Assembly: GCA_963922205.1 (NCBI GenBank)
Contig: CAWUHX010000160.1
Span: 1 to 64,000 of the forward strand
Origin: Romanomermis culicivorax
Taxonomy: Eukaryota > Nematoda > Enoplea > Mermithida > Mermithidae
Direction: 5' to 3'
Length of the DNA stretch: 64,000 nucleotides
The stretch's first letter is position 1. Each line of letters opens with the position of its first letter. A program made the position numbers and the translations under genes. Shown here in pieces: positions 1 through 12,377 of this stretch. The notes under the pieces were generated by a model. That model saw only the letters and a list, made by a program, of their open reading frames with translations, had not been told where the DNA came from and searched no databases.

Positions 1-2049
1 ATTGGTTGGAACTCTTACAGGTATGTGCACAGACGACATTTTCGCCAATTGGCAGAAAAGGTCAAAAAAATTGTGCCAATAACACAAAAAAAATTTTCAA
101 CTAGAAAAATACTGAAAACTGCGCAAAGCTTTCAGGCCAAAAGTTTGATAAAAATGTAAGTACCTAATTAAAGTTACCTTTTAAGGTATTAAGTTTTTGT
201 AAATATCGTGCCCAACCTATTTTCCAGCTTGGCACGTCAATGAGATAAGAAAAAATTGTGCAATGAAATGGTTTTACGACGATCACTGTTTTTTCCACAT
301 TTGCACTATAATGTGGGAAAACAACCTGGAATGTGGAAAAAATTTTTGAGGCCTTTCCACAAATGTGGAAGAAAAATTGGGGTTTTCATATTGAAAAGAT
401 GCATTTTGGTGCATTTTTTTTTACCCAAACGTTGAAAATTTTTTGTGCCATTCCAAGTTTTTTGTGTGCCAAAAACCATGTTTTGGCAAAAAAACATTGG
501 CTCGAACTGCAGCAGCTACAGCAACAGCATACCCATACCTTTAATTGGAGGATGGGAGGTTGAGTTGAGGGTATCCTGACCTCCAACTTAGTCGAACCCT
601 ATATCCAAATATCGGGACCCTCTCCCCAACTTTCGAAAATAGTAGCTTTTTCGGCTGTTTTTGGGGTGAATTTTCCAAATTTTTGACTTTTTTTCGATTT
701 TTTAGGGATCCCAAGCAAAATTTTGATGAACTTGGTTGGTACCCTCACCCCACAAATTTAGGATTTACCCCCTCCCAACTGGTTGGATCCACCGTTTTTT
801 CCTCCAAGGCTTTTACCACATGAGAACCGGACCCAAAATTTTGTTCTTCATTTCGCAAAAATTTTCCACATTCTTAAAAACGTTTATAATGTGGCTACAT
901 ATGCTTTTTTGCATTTTAGGAGCATGCCCAAGCATTTTGCTGTATTTGGAGTCAGGAACCTGCAAAAATCAGGAAAAAAATTGAAGAAATTCTGGTTAAG
1001 TTTTAATGAGCTGATGACGAAATTGATGTTCTACAGGAGCAGATAAAACATGTTAACCATACTTCGAATGCATTGCATATACCTAGTACACAATGTATTT
1101 ACCCTACACGTAAAAAATAGCTAGCCTACGTACATGCGCTGTATAAACTTTGCACGTAAACTTTTGAACGTGTGTGCTTTAGCTGCTCATTGCGATTTTC
1201 ACTGAAATAAGCTTTTAGTTGCAATATCCTACTTGAAGAAGCCGACAAACATGTTTTCATAGTGATGTCAAAAAAATAGCATATTTCGAGATTACTATAC
1301 ATGTACATTATTTTCTCGTTCTTTCTTGCATTGGCCATATACATGCACACAAGGGGACTAATTTTCGTCAAAATTCAAATAAAATACCGACGATTAACCA
1401 TTAAACGGAAACATGATGTAACTTCAATTGATAAAAATTGTTGAACGGTAATTAATAAGTCAATTGGACATGCCAATAGGCGTGCCTGAATCAAAATGGT
1501 GACTGCTAAACATGAGCGGCCGAAAAATGGTGTAATTTTTTCATTCTAAGACACATCAAAATGTATTTTTTGTCCTGAGGTGCCAAAATTTGTTTCCTCA
1601 ACGATAACCATGCTCAAACTCAAAAAAAATTTCAAATATTTTCTCCAAAGTGGACTGCAGATATGCACGGCAAGAATTTTTCAGGGGTGAGGGTCCTCGG
1701 ATTTTCTGTCGTGGAGGGTGGGGGATGGGTGACCGAAAAAACAAAAAAAAGCTCCGCAAGCATGTTTTTCATACAAAATATGCATTAAAATCATAAAAAA
1801 ACTGTCTTCGAATAAGTTCGAGAGGCTGTTTGACGATATTTTTCCGGCCAGGGGTGTTCAGGATTTTAGGTAGGAGGGTTACGTGCACATATGATAGACT
1901 GTCCTGAGAAGATGTTCTATTGAACATTTCACCAACCGAGCCTATCGTTCTAATTTCTTATCCAGAGATATAAAAATCATAACTCATTCAGGAAAAAATC
2001 GACGATTTGTATCTCCTTAACTAGTTTGAATAATCACTGTATTTTTTTA
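1..2049. other. Non-coding 5' flank of the TTC14-like gene
   Basis: I see no supportable gene here. The short open frames are low-complexity stretches rich in runs of T and A with no splice-site-flanked coding frame. The part around 560-780 and 1680-1880 has runs of C or G (for example ACCCTCTCCCC and GAGGGTGGGGGATGGG) within AT-rich DNA, which resembles degenerate interspersed repeat. I could not define ends or a target duplication. Confidence 0.5.
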
Positions 2050-2050
2050 G
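2041..2050 (+). promoter_or_regulatory. Probable trans-splice acceptor (or 5'UTR intron acceptor)
   Basis: A run of T followed by AG (ATTTTTTTAG) sits 7 nt upstream of the ATG of the TTC14-like gene. In nematodes a 3' splice site without a coding exon upstream, this close to the ATG, usually marks spliced-leader addition. No upstream coding exon was found, which favours trans-splicing, but a 5'UTR intron is not excluded. Confidence 0.5.
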
Positions 2051-2057
2051 GTGCACC

Positions 2058-5000
2058 ATGTCCTACAAAAGATTGTCCTTAGATCAAGGCGCATGCGATC
2101 GCAATATCATCGATCAGTCGGATTTTGACGGAAGATTGAAAGCTTTTGTGTCGAAAAATTTTCTTACGTTATACAACAGGGATTATAAGTTGAAAGGTCT
2201 TGAATCGTCGAAACCAGATAATGAAACGGATCGTACATCGAAATGTTTGATCGAAGCTGACTGTAAGCAGTCAAAGTCAAGGATAAACTCGGTTTACTCA
2301 TGTGATGCTCAACTTCTGTTTTTAAGTTTACTGTCAAACGCCGCCTTTCGAAAGATTTTTACGCATTGATCCCAGAGGTTTCTGCCAGAAATTTTTCCAG
2401 GTTACGTTACCGCTTGATGTGTCCGAGATAGCTTCGATCATCCTGAGATTTAATAAAAGATGCGATGATTGTCCATCCATTAACCAAATATCTGACTGTT
2501 CAACTGGAAAATGATGAATTTGCATGCATTATTAAGCGTTTTGGTTAATTCAAACTTTTCTCTTTCGATCATCTATATAAAAAGGTTACTTTTGTTTCCT
2601 ACCACATCGCTCAAATAGCTATAATATTTGAAATATTTCATTGTCATATTGCTGTTTTCATAATATTTTTTTCGAACTTGAGAAACGCATTTTAGGTCAT
2701 CAGATGTAATTCAACTGTTTTCTAGGATTTAAAAATCGGCGATCTTATATTCGGCAGAGTAGAATACGTATCTTCTTCCGATCTCAGTGTTCGTTTATTA
2801 TGCACTGCTGGAAGGTTTGAACGGGATCTGGAAGATCTAAAGATATTGGTGAGTTGGTAAAATACCAAGAATTCATGATAGGTCAAAAACAGTAAATAAT
2901 TCTCCAAACAAATTTCTTTTTTCCCTTCTTCCGTAATGAATTCAAATTTCATCTCGATGATTTGATTGCAAAAGTACGCATAGTATCCGCTAAAGCAGTT
3001 AGAGAATGTATCGTGCCTGGAACTGTGTCTTGAACATTATCATTTATAGGGCTCAATAGCTGTGGAGGAGTGCATTTCATTGGGAATGAGAAGAGACGAT
3101 TTTATCAAAGATACACTGATCAGAGGTGAGTTTGTCGTGAATTTTTTCAAACTGACATGATATTTTACTCAAGTGCCAAGATTGCGTTTTTATGACCATT
3201 TTTCAGCTCGCGTTCATTCACTCGATGTTACGGAGAAAACTATCCGATTAACATTTCAATCAATGCCCGACATATCTCTACGTTTGGTAATATTATTTTT
3301 TTTAAATTTAATTTTCCTCAGACTGTCTTGTCGCTGTCGCCACTTTTTTTGCCGCGTGAAATTTTTTTTGGGTATTTTCCGCACAGAACGGAAATTATCG
3401 TTGGGGAAGTTATCGATACTTGAGCCGCTTCTAGTGCTGAGTTGACGGAAAAGGGCATTTTAGCGTTCTATAAAGAAATTAAAATCATAGTTAAATTAAT
3501 AATATCTTAGTTTATATTTTTTCATCACGATCACAGCCGTTAATTGCGCTCTTCTAACTGTAGCATTGCTGAATGTTCGCACTCGATCTTGTTTCTTTTT
3601 TAATTTTTAAAATTACCCAGGATAGTTGAATGATCTGAAGTTTCGAATGTATCCATGGTGATCAGTGACAAAATAATTTATTTACCAAGTAATTCCAAAA
3701 TAATGTTATTCGATCAGAAGAACAGATACGTTTTGAAGATTTTACTGCAGTCTACAGTTTTCGGTCATTTTATTTTCTACATGATTTCAACTTGGAACGA
3801 AAAATTTTCCGTGCGGGAAAAAGTTTTCAATTCTTTCCTGACGGTGGGGATGGATATGTGCGGAAGAAGGTTTTCAATAGCTAGTTTTTTAATTTTCTTT
3901 TTGCTTTTCAACTCAGGGAATCATTAATGAATGCGATTTGCCATTATTTTTTAGGTAAGTTTAACTTTATTGCTTCTACCAAAAGTCAAAATTTGTATGT
4001 AATAAAATTGGTGGTTTTGCAAAATTAATCAGTTAGAAGATCTTTCCTGAAATCGAATTTTATTTTGTTTCGAATCAAAAGTTCAAAGTAAAATCAATCA
4101 AAATATTTGTTCTTTTAATTGTTTGTAAAACTCATATCGCAAATGTTCATCGTTATTGCAAGCTTTGCCCGTTTTCAATATATTTAAAATTCATGCGTAA
4201 ATTTTCTGCAGAAATGAGGATTACGACCATGACTTCGACAAATGCTTGAAATCTGAACGGACTTTCGACAATCCTAATTCGATAGATTTATTGTGCCAAC
4301 GTTTAGGATTGAGTATTTTCAATCATTCGACGTTATTTCAGTCCATTAAAAGGTCAATTTTTGATGAAAAATAAAAATCATCTCTTGAACATCGTATTAT
4401 TATTACCAAACAGTGTTGATTATTCGTCGGAAAAACGAGCCGGTCATCTGAGAAAAGTTCAGACTCATACTTTAGCCATGAAGAGGTAAGATAGAGTTAT
4501 TTGTTTTGATTTCGGGCGTCATCCTGCAAGAATAATTCTTCTTACAGGCGTCAACTCTTCATATAATGTTCTGAGAGGACTTTCCAAGTTTAGACTGAAA
4601 CAAAATTCAGACTCCTGATTTTAGCAGTATTAGCTTTTTCTTTTCCTGGTAATTTCTATGTATTACCGCGTCTGGTTCACACCCATCCTATAAAAATATG
4701 CGTATTTAAGCATATCCAAGTTGGATATTGGGAGAGAATCAGTGGGACGAATCTTCACGCCCTTCAACAAAAGTGCGCCTTCCTGCGTCCCTAAGCCTGA
4801 GAAATAAATAAGAAGGTATATAACATTGAAACGCGCGGACATCTATCCTTAGGCATAGGCTTAGGGGCATAGCAATGCACCCGGAGGAGGCAGCATGGGT
4901 TACGTTGGCGGGCGGGGTGCGAGACGCCCGTCCCGTTAATCCCCTTCCAATAACTCATTATGCTTAAGTGTGTATAACGCTGTAATACCAATTTCTATAT

Positions 5001-8000
5001 TCACCGTGATCTATGTTGGCATATTACAGTCAGTTATTTCGCTCCGACTATTTATACTTGCGTTCAATTTTGTGTTGTAATTCAACTGTTTATCAATTCG
5101 TTGTTTTTAAGTGTTGAAAGAGGCGTCGAAAAATTACGAAATAACGACAGCTTAATAGCCATGCAACATTTCAATAAAGCGTTACAAATCGAAGCCGAAA
5201 ACGTTGAAGCTCTTGTTGCCAGGGGGGCACTGTAAGTTTTAAAGCAGGGGAATAGATTTTATGACAAATTTTGGAAGAGGAAAGCCTTCATCTCTCCAAC
5301 ATTTTTCGAATTAAAAGTGCGTTATTTGCCTGAAACCCGTCAAATTCGCTGTGATGTTTGTTTTTGATATTAGTTGTAAACTTAAAGTTTTACGAAACCA
5401 TCACCAAATGTTATTTTTGTCATTATTTGTTTTCATTTCCTCTGAAAAAATTCCTGAATGGAGTATATCGAATAATGAAATATCATTTATCCCAGTTATT
5501 ACAACGTGTTTTAAATTGAAAATTAGTTCGCTTTGATTTGACTTTCGTAATTTTCAGCTTCGCAAATAAAGAAAGCTTTGATCTAGCTGTCCAAGATTTC
5601 ACAGCAGCTTTGGCCAATCAACCAAGTCATCGAAACGCAAAAATTTACTTGGTCGAGACATTAATAGCCCAATCGAAAGCGTAAGCTATCACGGGAAAAG
5701 CCATTTGATGCGAATTTAATTTCATTAAATATATTTTCCGGACAATTTCCGAAACAAGAAATAATTATTTGAAATAAGTCTTGCATCATGTGGCTTTTTC
5801 TTTGTTTCTGCAGTTGTATTCCTGGAAACTAAATGAAAATTTATCTCAAATCGACATTTGGAGCTTTCAACGGGAAGACAAATGGAGAAAAGCCAAAAAA
5901 TGCCTCGATTCGGTTTTGGAACTTGACGCAGATAATGCCGAAGCTCTGAAATTGATAGCGTCGTTGAAAAATGGCCCTGGCGTAAGTTTTTCAGTTTATG
6001 GATCAAGAGTCTCTGCTCATTTATATCGATTTGCTGAAGTTGAACATCTTTTATGCAAATGTCTGGATGTTGAAACTAATATAATTTTTTCGATGAGAGA
6101 ATTCCTATAAGCTTGAATTCAAATCTGATAGAGTAATGAAACGTTTTGATCATATCTGTAAGACCTCAAGTCGGTTAGGGAGATGAACCCAAAATTCGTG
6201 AGTGGTGGTAACCAGCTGTTCTTAAATTCTTTAGAAAGGGTCAAAAATGACTCCAAAAGGTCGAAAAAGACCATTTTTGGGAAAATTTCGCAAAATTTCC
6301 AAAAAAATCCATTTTTAGTCCAAATTGTCGAGTTAGGGATAGTTTGGGAGGGTTACCGAAGGTTGGGGGAGTACACTAGCATTTGGGTATCGGGTCCGAC
6401 GACCCCCTAATTACAGATATAGTTTTGACTACTCATAAAGGTCTAATTGCAACGAATTTTTTTTTAAATCTTTTGTCAATCTTTTATTTCCTCTTTTAGG
6501 ATTGCGCAAATGACTGCAAAGAAGTAATTAATAAATCAAGGTAATTTTTATTAGAGTTCTGAATACATTCTAATCATTCGTTTTGAAAAATGAGTGTAAT
6601 AACATGTTTTAGGTGTTGAGAAATTTTTCAGTTTTCTTGCTGTTTTGATTGATCATTTCATTATATTTTTTTAACTGTATTGAACGAGCAGACAATCGTG
6701 GTTTTGGTAGGTATAGAAAATTTTTAAAGAACATGTGTTGATTTTTACTCTCTTCCCGCAAATATGATCTGTCTCATATATGTAACAGAGCTGCTGTGGT
6801 TATAGGTTGGCCTAAGTTTAGGAAGGTGTGGTCGAAGGGAAAAAAATTTGAATTCTTGCTTATAAATTCGAAAAGTTATTCGAAAGATAGTTATTGCGGT
6901 GGATAATTCCATTCAAAAAAAATCGTATTCATAGCACACAAATAACATTTCTGACCGTTTTCATTTTGTAAATGATCATTTTCTAGTTTTTTTTCTTTCT
7001 CGGCAATGGTTCCGTACCCCAGCCCTACAATAGCCGTGTACTTGGCGAATCCTGAGGGAAACCGATCATATATATCAATATGATCGACGATTCACTTCCT
7101 CCAATTCAATGTATCATTTGGCTCGTGAGGAAAGAGCACAGAGCTCGTGTTGAAAATTAATCACTCGAATTTTGCTCATGTGTATAAACTTGAAGAGGTC
7201 TGACCTTGCCAAATTGAACGGAATTATTTCAACCGACTGATATGCTTTACGTCAGAAATCTGATTATGTAGCTGTTCGAAAATATGCAGATCCTGCATCT
7301 GGATTCAACACAGCCAGATACAACATTACTATTGAGCAATCTTCGTTCTTCCACTTTCTCTCTTCTCAAGCTGATATAGTGCGAATTTGGTTAAAATTTA
7401 TCAGCTCAGTGTTGAGTTCGCTGCTTTTCTATACATAATCAACTCTTAATGTAGTTAGAATCTCACTAAAGTTGGTTCATTCTGGTCAGGGCCGCGCTCG
7501 AATCGAGAGGGCAACGTGGACGGGCCGGGCCACAATCTCACGATTAGTTGGGCATAAAAAATTTTCACACACCTCTTCAAGTGCTACTTTTCTTTATGAT
7601 CTTCACCCAACTGTCGTTCATTCAATTTTTCGCCTTCCCTTAATTGTCGTAGAACCCATATATTGGGCAACAAGTAAAAATTTGGGACGAGTGATAGAGC
7701 ATTTGAGATTTATTTTATTCATTCAAAACATTTCTGGATAAAATCTATCTTCTTAGGGTCCTGATTTAGCCAGAAAATTTTTATTTACATATTCAAGCAT
7801 TCATTTAGACAGTGCTCGTGGTTTCACTGGGATGTCAATCTTTAACCCGTTTCCTTATGTGCTACAACTTTCTCTTTTATTGTTGTAACTTTTTTCAGGT
7901 CAGAAAAGGTTTCGTTAGATCCGAGCATAATTGAAAAATATGGAGTGGACAGACGGACGTTTAAAAATCCAGATTTCCGATCAAAATTTGACGAATATCG

Positions 8001-8361
8001 ACAAAAATTCAACAAAAAGCATTCTTCCTACTCGAGCAACGGTTGCGAAATAATCGATCTCACGCACGAAGCCTCTTCGTCAAACACGGTCGGCGAATCG
8101 AAGCGTACAGCAAAAAGAAAGTATAACGAAAACGTCGAAGAGCAGAACAATGTAAATTTAAAGCGTGAAGCCAACTCGAATAATAGTATCGATCATATTT
8201 ACAAGAACTCACTGTCGAAAAATAACGGTAAAGATGAAATTAAAACTGATAGGTCGGATAACGCGCACAAAGCCCCTAGAAATGAATCGAACGGACAGTG
8301 GAAGAAAGATTTGAAGAAAATGGAGGACTTTATACATGTATTGAAAACGAAGAAAAAATAA
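2058..8361 (+). CDS. TTC14: TTC14-like protein (S1 RNA-binding region plus TPRs)
   Basis: Thirteen exons join in frame to 560 codons: 2058-2291, 2327-2377, 2726-2848, 3050-3125, 3207-3286, 3917-3954, 4212-4352, 4414-4485, 5112-5231, 5558-5680, 5864-5981, 6500-6540 and 7899-8361. Identity rests on the order of motifs shared with animal TTC14: DFYALIPE near residue 90, the S1-type strand GDLIFGRVEYV near 100, GIINECDLPLFFR near 190, and a TPR block around 272-392 with NVEALVARGAL and a QPSHRNAKIYLVETL segment. The last exon is a charged, Lys/Ser/Asn-rich tail ending in KTKKK. The family has an S1 domain and TPRs and is presumed to act in RNA metabolism; its exact function is poorly known. The protein is shorter than human TTC14 because the basic/serine tail is reduced. 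The start is the first ATG after a trans-splice-like acceptor. The least certain junctions are 2377/2726 and the acceptor at 5863 (TTTGGAG). Confidence 0.85.
4486..5111 (+). other. Intron with a GC-rich insert
   Basis: This TTC14-like intron contains a GC-rich block (about 4730-4940) unlike its AT-rich surroundings. TTAAGCATA near 4707 recurs inverted near 4960 (TATGCTTAA), followed by CCAAT/ATTGG-like matches, which suggests a small inverted-repeat insertion of about 260 bp. A CTTAGGCATAGGCTTAGGGG segment resembles degenerate TTAGGC. No RNA gene could be recognised. Confidence 0.3.
6541..7898 (+). other. Long last intron of the TTC14-like gene
   Basis: The 1358-bp intron carries no coding frame that I can support. 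The adjacent intron (5982-6499) contains a G/C-run repeat at about 6170-6420 with TTAGGG and CGACCCCC ends. Both introns look like ordinary AT-rich filler with degenerate repeats. Confidence 0.4.
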
Positions 8362-8686
8362 GCGTTTTGATTTGATTCGATTATTTGTTGATTTTGCTTA
8401 CATACCCTATAAACTCATTTTTTAACCGATTTTGTTTATGACAAACCGCCAATTAAAGATAGGCGGACAGTACGCACTGTAGTGATAGTGGTTACAGTAA
8501 CAAGTGAAAATGACTCAGACATCGAAAAGCCGAGCGCACATAAATCCTCGAGATGTTTCGAAATTTTCTACACTGCGTCTTAACACATAAAATTCCCTCG
8601 GTTTATGAATGAACTTGTGGAATTCGTATAAACAATATTTCTTTAAGAATGATCACGTACATTTTCGAATTATTGTTAGTTGCATT

Positions 8687-8803
8687 GTCACGGCCTTTCT
8701 TGAGTTTCTGTGAATTACTGTAAAACTAGGGTTTTTTGATATTTATTAGATAACTTACAGTAAATAAGGTGGATAAGGCAATAATTACAAAGGCGTGACA
8801 AAG
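8687..8803. mobile_element. Small inverted-repeat (MITE-like) element
   Basis: The left end TTGTCACGGCCTTTCTT and the reverse complement of the right end, TTGTCACGCCTTTGTA, match over about 14 bp with one gap, enclosing about 90 bp of AT-rich DNA. A clear target duplication was not found. It may instead be a chance palindrome or half of a larger element. Confidence 0.35.
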
Positions 8804-9183
8804 ATGCGCGAGGGTAGCGCGTAGCAATTGGGCGTAAAAGATTGGCACAAATTACTTGAAAATAAATGTTCGTTTTCCGGGTAACGGATGACAATTTGAT
8901 GGAAGCAGGGAAACGACTGGTATCAAAGCCCGAGTTCTGTAAAGTATAGGCAACGGGATTGGCTCAAACCAAACGTAAATCGTTTTGAAGTCCAATGGAC
9001 TGTTAGGTGCGAGCGAGTGAAGTCGTGTAAAGTACCAGCAAACCAAAGCAGCGAGCATAGTTGCATAAAGTACCAAAATCAAAAGACTGACTCTTCTTCA
9101 ATTTCTGAGTCCACATCCACTTTCTTGGGGCGTAGTTCCGGGAGCCCCGCTGTGCGGAATTAGTTTCCAATTTGTCAGAGGGT

Positions 9184-9747
9184 TTGTAACGACCAGATTT
9201 GTGTGAGGTACTTTACTTTCAACCAACGGCGTTACGGCGGGAACAAAGGGGCGCGGGTGCACGGTTACACTAATACAACGGATGATCGACGGTCGCTTGA
9301 ACGTCGACAATACAAAACGCGTCTCGATTTACAACACGAACGGGGGCCTCGGTTTAAGTTGCTTTCGTACAATTGGCCGCTTGCAAATATAAAAAAAGGA
9401 CGGGGCGAGCGCGGTTTTAAAACGACGAATTCGATATTCGAAAATTCTAACCAATAATAACAAAAATCACGCTTTGCTTCTTCTTTTATACGACGTTTTT
9501 GGCCACTCCCTGGGCGTCGCGGGAGGTCGAGCTTCTGTCCATCTTCTTCCGCCAATCGTCGCTTCCTGCTATGCTTTTTATGCTGTCTTAGTTACGCCTT
9601 TCTAATGCTTTCCTGGTACTGTATGCTTTTCGTGCTTCGCTTGCTTTCTACGGTGGGCTTGGCCACACCTCTGTGCTTCTGTGCATGCTTCCTGTATCGG
9701 TTTCTCTGTATACACATGTTTTGTGGGGCCGCCGCTACCGTTACACT
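9184..9747 (+). mobile_element. Candidate solo LTR
   Basis: The block starts TGTAACGACC and ends CCGTTACA, so its termini are the inverted TGTAACG/CGTTACA expected of LTRs. It is about 564 bp and GC-rich against AT-rich surroundings. A TATA-like box (ATATAAAAAAAGG) lies near 9388, in a plausible promoter position. Flanking 5-mers (GGGTT and CTTGA) do not match, so no target duplication is present. The orientation is assigned only from the TATA box. Confidence 0.3.
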
Positions 9748-10248
9748 TGAGACTACTGTCTGACGGGGCTTCTACGTATTTTACTGTGTGCAGGTGTTGT
9801 TTACGATTTTTACGGGGGATTACGGTAGCTGTGGAATGTGTAGTTTAGTGTAGGTTCTAGGGGACCAGCTGCCGTTTGTGCAAATTAATTGGGGCATCTT
9901 AATTGGGCTACCGGGGTGTGAACGGATCAAAATAAAGTACTTCACGTAATTTTATAGGAATGTTTGGGTGTGAATCCCAGACACCCTTGAGATGATAAAA
10001 TACGAAAATGAATAATATTTAATAAATGTTTATCACATACAGTATGCTATATATTTACAGTACTGCTTTAGCAGGTACTTTACATTGGCTTCTCAGTCAA
10101 TCGTATATAGAGCCATAGTCTAAAATGTAAAAAAACAGTTTGAATTTAAAACTGCCGTTTAAATTCAAGAGCCAGTTTAAACTGTTACTTCACTTCACAT
10201 CGTCATTGCTTTACATACATACAACCACTTCTCATTTATAACGCTGAA

Positions 10249-12377
10249 ATGACTAGAGATCTGTTGTTCACGTTTATACTTTATTCCCTGATTTTCACGA
10301 TCCATTCAATTTTTCCCCATAGTTTTGATCGATCGCCTAGAATTTCTCGCTCGATAATCGCTGATCGCGGCAAAAAAACGAATTCAACGGAAAATGATAC
10401 TGGTAAAAGTCTTTTTTTCTATCGTCTTTAAATTTTTTCCAATTTTGTTTTTATAGAATCGTTTGCTCAGGATACTGTAGAAAAAATCAGCGACGACGAC
10501 GAATCAACGGATTTCGACGAGTACGACGTCGATGATTTAGACGAGGACGACGATCAAATGCAAGATTTTCCCCTTGGATCGCAACAGCAATCAAATTTTC
10601 CAATGCCGCTCGGCGGCTTCGGCGGCCGATCGACCGATGCTTCGACCATGCTGTTCGGCGGCGGTATGGTTTTGGTCGTAGTGGGGATGGTAGTCGCCGC
10701 TAGTGAGTTCATGGTCTTGTTCCGGTACGAGGAGGTCGAAATCGAATATGGGATATAGCATTTTTTGGATTTTTCGTAATCTCTTTTTACTACCCATCGT
10801 TTCGTTTTTCATCCTGTTTTATCATTGACCAGTCTTTAGTTTTTCGTTTTGGCTTTTTATTTGTCGTTTTTACTTTCCGTCATTTTTTTCTCGTTCGTTT
10901 TCGCTTTCTGTTTTTATTACAACTTTCTGTAATACTTGAAGCTTGTTACGAGTTCTATGTTAAAAATCCGGCAAAAGTCGTCCGGTTACGGTTCCTACTC
11001 TTCCTACTGCATTTATGTCGAGTTTCTCATACGACACAGGCTATTAGATAGAAACCAAAATAAAAAAAATTGTGTCAGATAGAATGAGTAAATATTTTGT
11101 GGTTTTCCAACGCGGATTTTTTTGCGCACATTAAAGAGATACAGTAATACCAATCCGCGTATCCAATAGGACCTTGAACGCGAAGTTCTTCCGAAGCAAA
11201 AGTTCGAGTTTTCATTGAGACATATCAAAGAACATGCTTCAAAATGATACATTTTATTTTCTGACTCGGTTAAATGTGGCCGAAACTTGTTTGACTTGTC
11301 CCTCGATTTTATCTACTGCTTATGCATAATCTTGATGGATTTACAAGTCTTAGAATTTGCAAAACTTCTCTCCATGTTCACTCTTAAGGACGTGTGATAG
11401 CTTATTCGATTGCATTATCAATTATCTATCGTTGTATTGAATAAAAATATTGAAAGAATGATCGAGTTTAATTTGAACTTTCGAAAACTGAATTGCCTTA
11501 GTTCAACTCTAATCCACATCAGGAATACTGACTCAATTCAAAAAACTTCTTTGTGATTGTAAAAAAATCTCTTATCTTTAATTTAAGCTATAAATCACGA
11601 AAAATGGTTAGCTAGAACAGAAGTTTTGTGCTCTAGAAAAAAACGTCGGATTCCCTAAACTCGATGAAGATGGCTGTCGGTTAAATTGGTGTTAAAAAAC
11701 AAGTTTTAAATCTATGGGTATCGCAATGAGATGATCTATGTCTCTTTTCTCCACTTACTTTGAAATAATCGAAGTTTCGGCAAACGCAGCCTTGCTAACT
11801 GGAAAAGAATCATCAAGGAACCTGCATCACGAAGGAAAAATTTATTGAATAGGGTTAATGAGTTTTCCTTGATTTTGATTAAAACTTTCGCTGCCATCAC
11901 AATCCATCGACCGTTTCAAAACGGATTGAGTATAGTGCACAATTAGCATAACAATGTCATTACGTAATTAATAGACAATCTATGCAAGTCTTAATCTTTT
12001 TTCCAAATCACTCGTATATAATCAAACAAAGTGCACAAGTGCCGAAAAAACTTGTTTTATTGTTAAAACAGAGGCTGCCTGTTAACTGTAAAATGATTAA
12101 TCACGTTCCAAAAGTTTTCTTCCTGACGTCAGCCAGAATTTTGTTCGTTATAGTACTACAACTTTTTACTGATATTTCAGGCATGCTATATAAATCGCGC
12201 CGAAAAAACGCCCGTTTGACTTTACAGGCCAAAGACGAAGATGACGAAGATGAAAAACCGGCGTCGTCATCGCAACCGACACTTTTGAAAACGTACAACG
12301 TCGACGAATATTTCGCTTCCGGTAGGGCGACAGAAGGCGGCGATAACGTCAAGACTCGTAAATCGCCGAACAAATAA
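10249..12377 (+). CDS. Small acidic single-pass membrane protein, unrecognised
   Basis: Three exons (10249-10402, 10457-10702, 12181-12377) join in frame to 198 aa. Residues 1-22 (MTRDLLFTFILYSLIF...) are a signal peptide or membrane anchor. Residues about 60-85 are strongly acidic (runs of D and E with DEDDD). A Gly-rich hydrophobic segment of about 18 residues spans the exon 2/3 junction near residues 115-135, followed at once by the basic stop-transfer YKSRRKNAR. The predicted layout is therefore a type I protein with an acidic ectodomain, one helix and a cytosolic tail of about 60 residues that contains another acidic run and TYNVDEYF. The donor at 10703 is GTGAGT and the acceptor at 12180 is GATATTTCAG. 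I do not recognise a family. If exon 2 is read through instead, a shorter product ends at 10758. The correct TM/basic junction favours splicing. Confidence 0.65.

Larger units (their letters stand above)
8362..10248. other. Intergenic stretch with repeat-like islands
   Basis: No gene is supported between the TTC14-like stop and the next ATG. It contains a small inverted-repeat element (8687-8803) and a GC-rich block from about 9060 to 9930 that includes a candidate solo LTR. Open frames in the GC-rich block exist on both strands but have no splice context or recognisable product. Confidence 0.5.

Noticed and set aside
306..1046. Several overlapping 60-90-aa frames at the left edge
   Set aside because: Low-complexity T/A-rich sequence with no splice-bounded frame or recognisable product.
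4730..4990. GC-rich intronic block considered as an snRNA, 5S rRNA or spliced-leader RNA gene
   Set aside because: No Sm site, 5S motifs or SL-like donor could be found.
9203..9555. Overlapping Arg-rich open frames on both strands
   Set aside because: They lie within the GC-rich LTR-like block, have no splice context, and composition alone explains their length.
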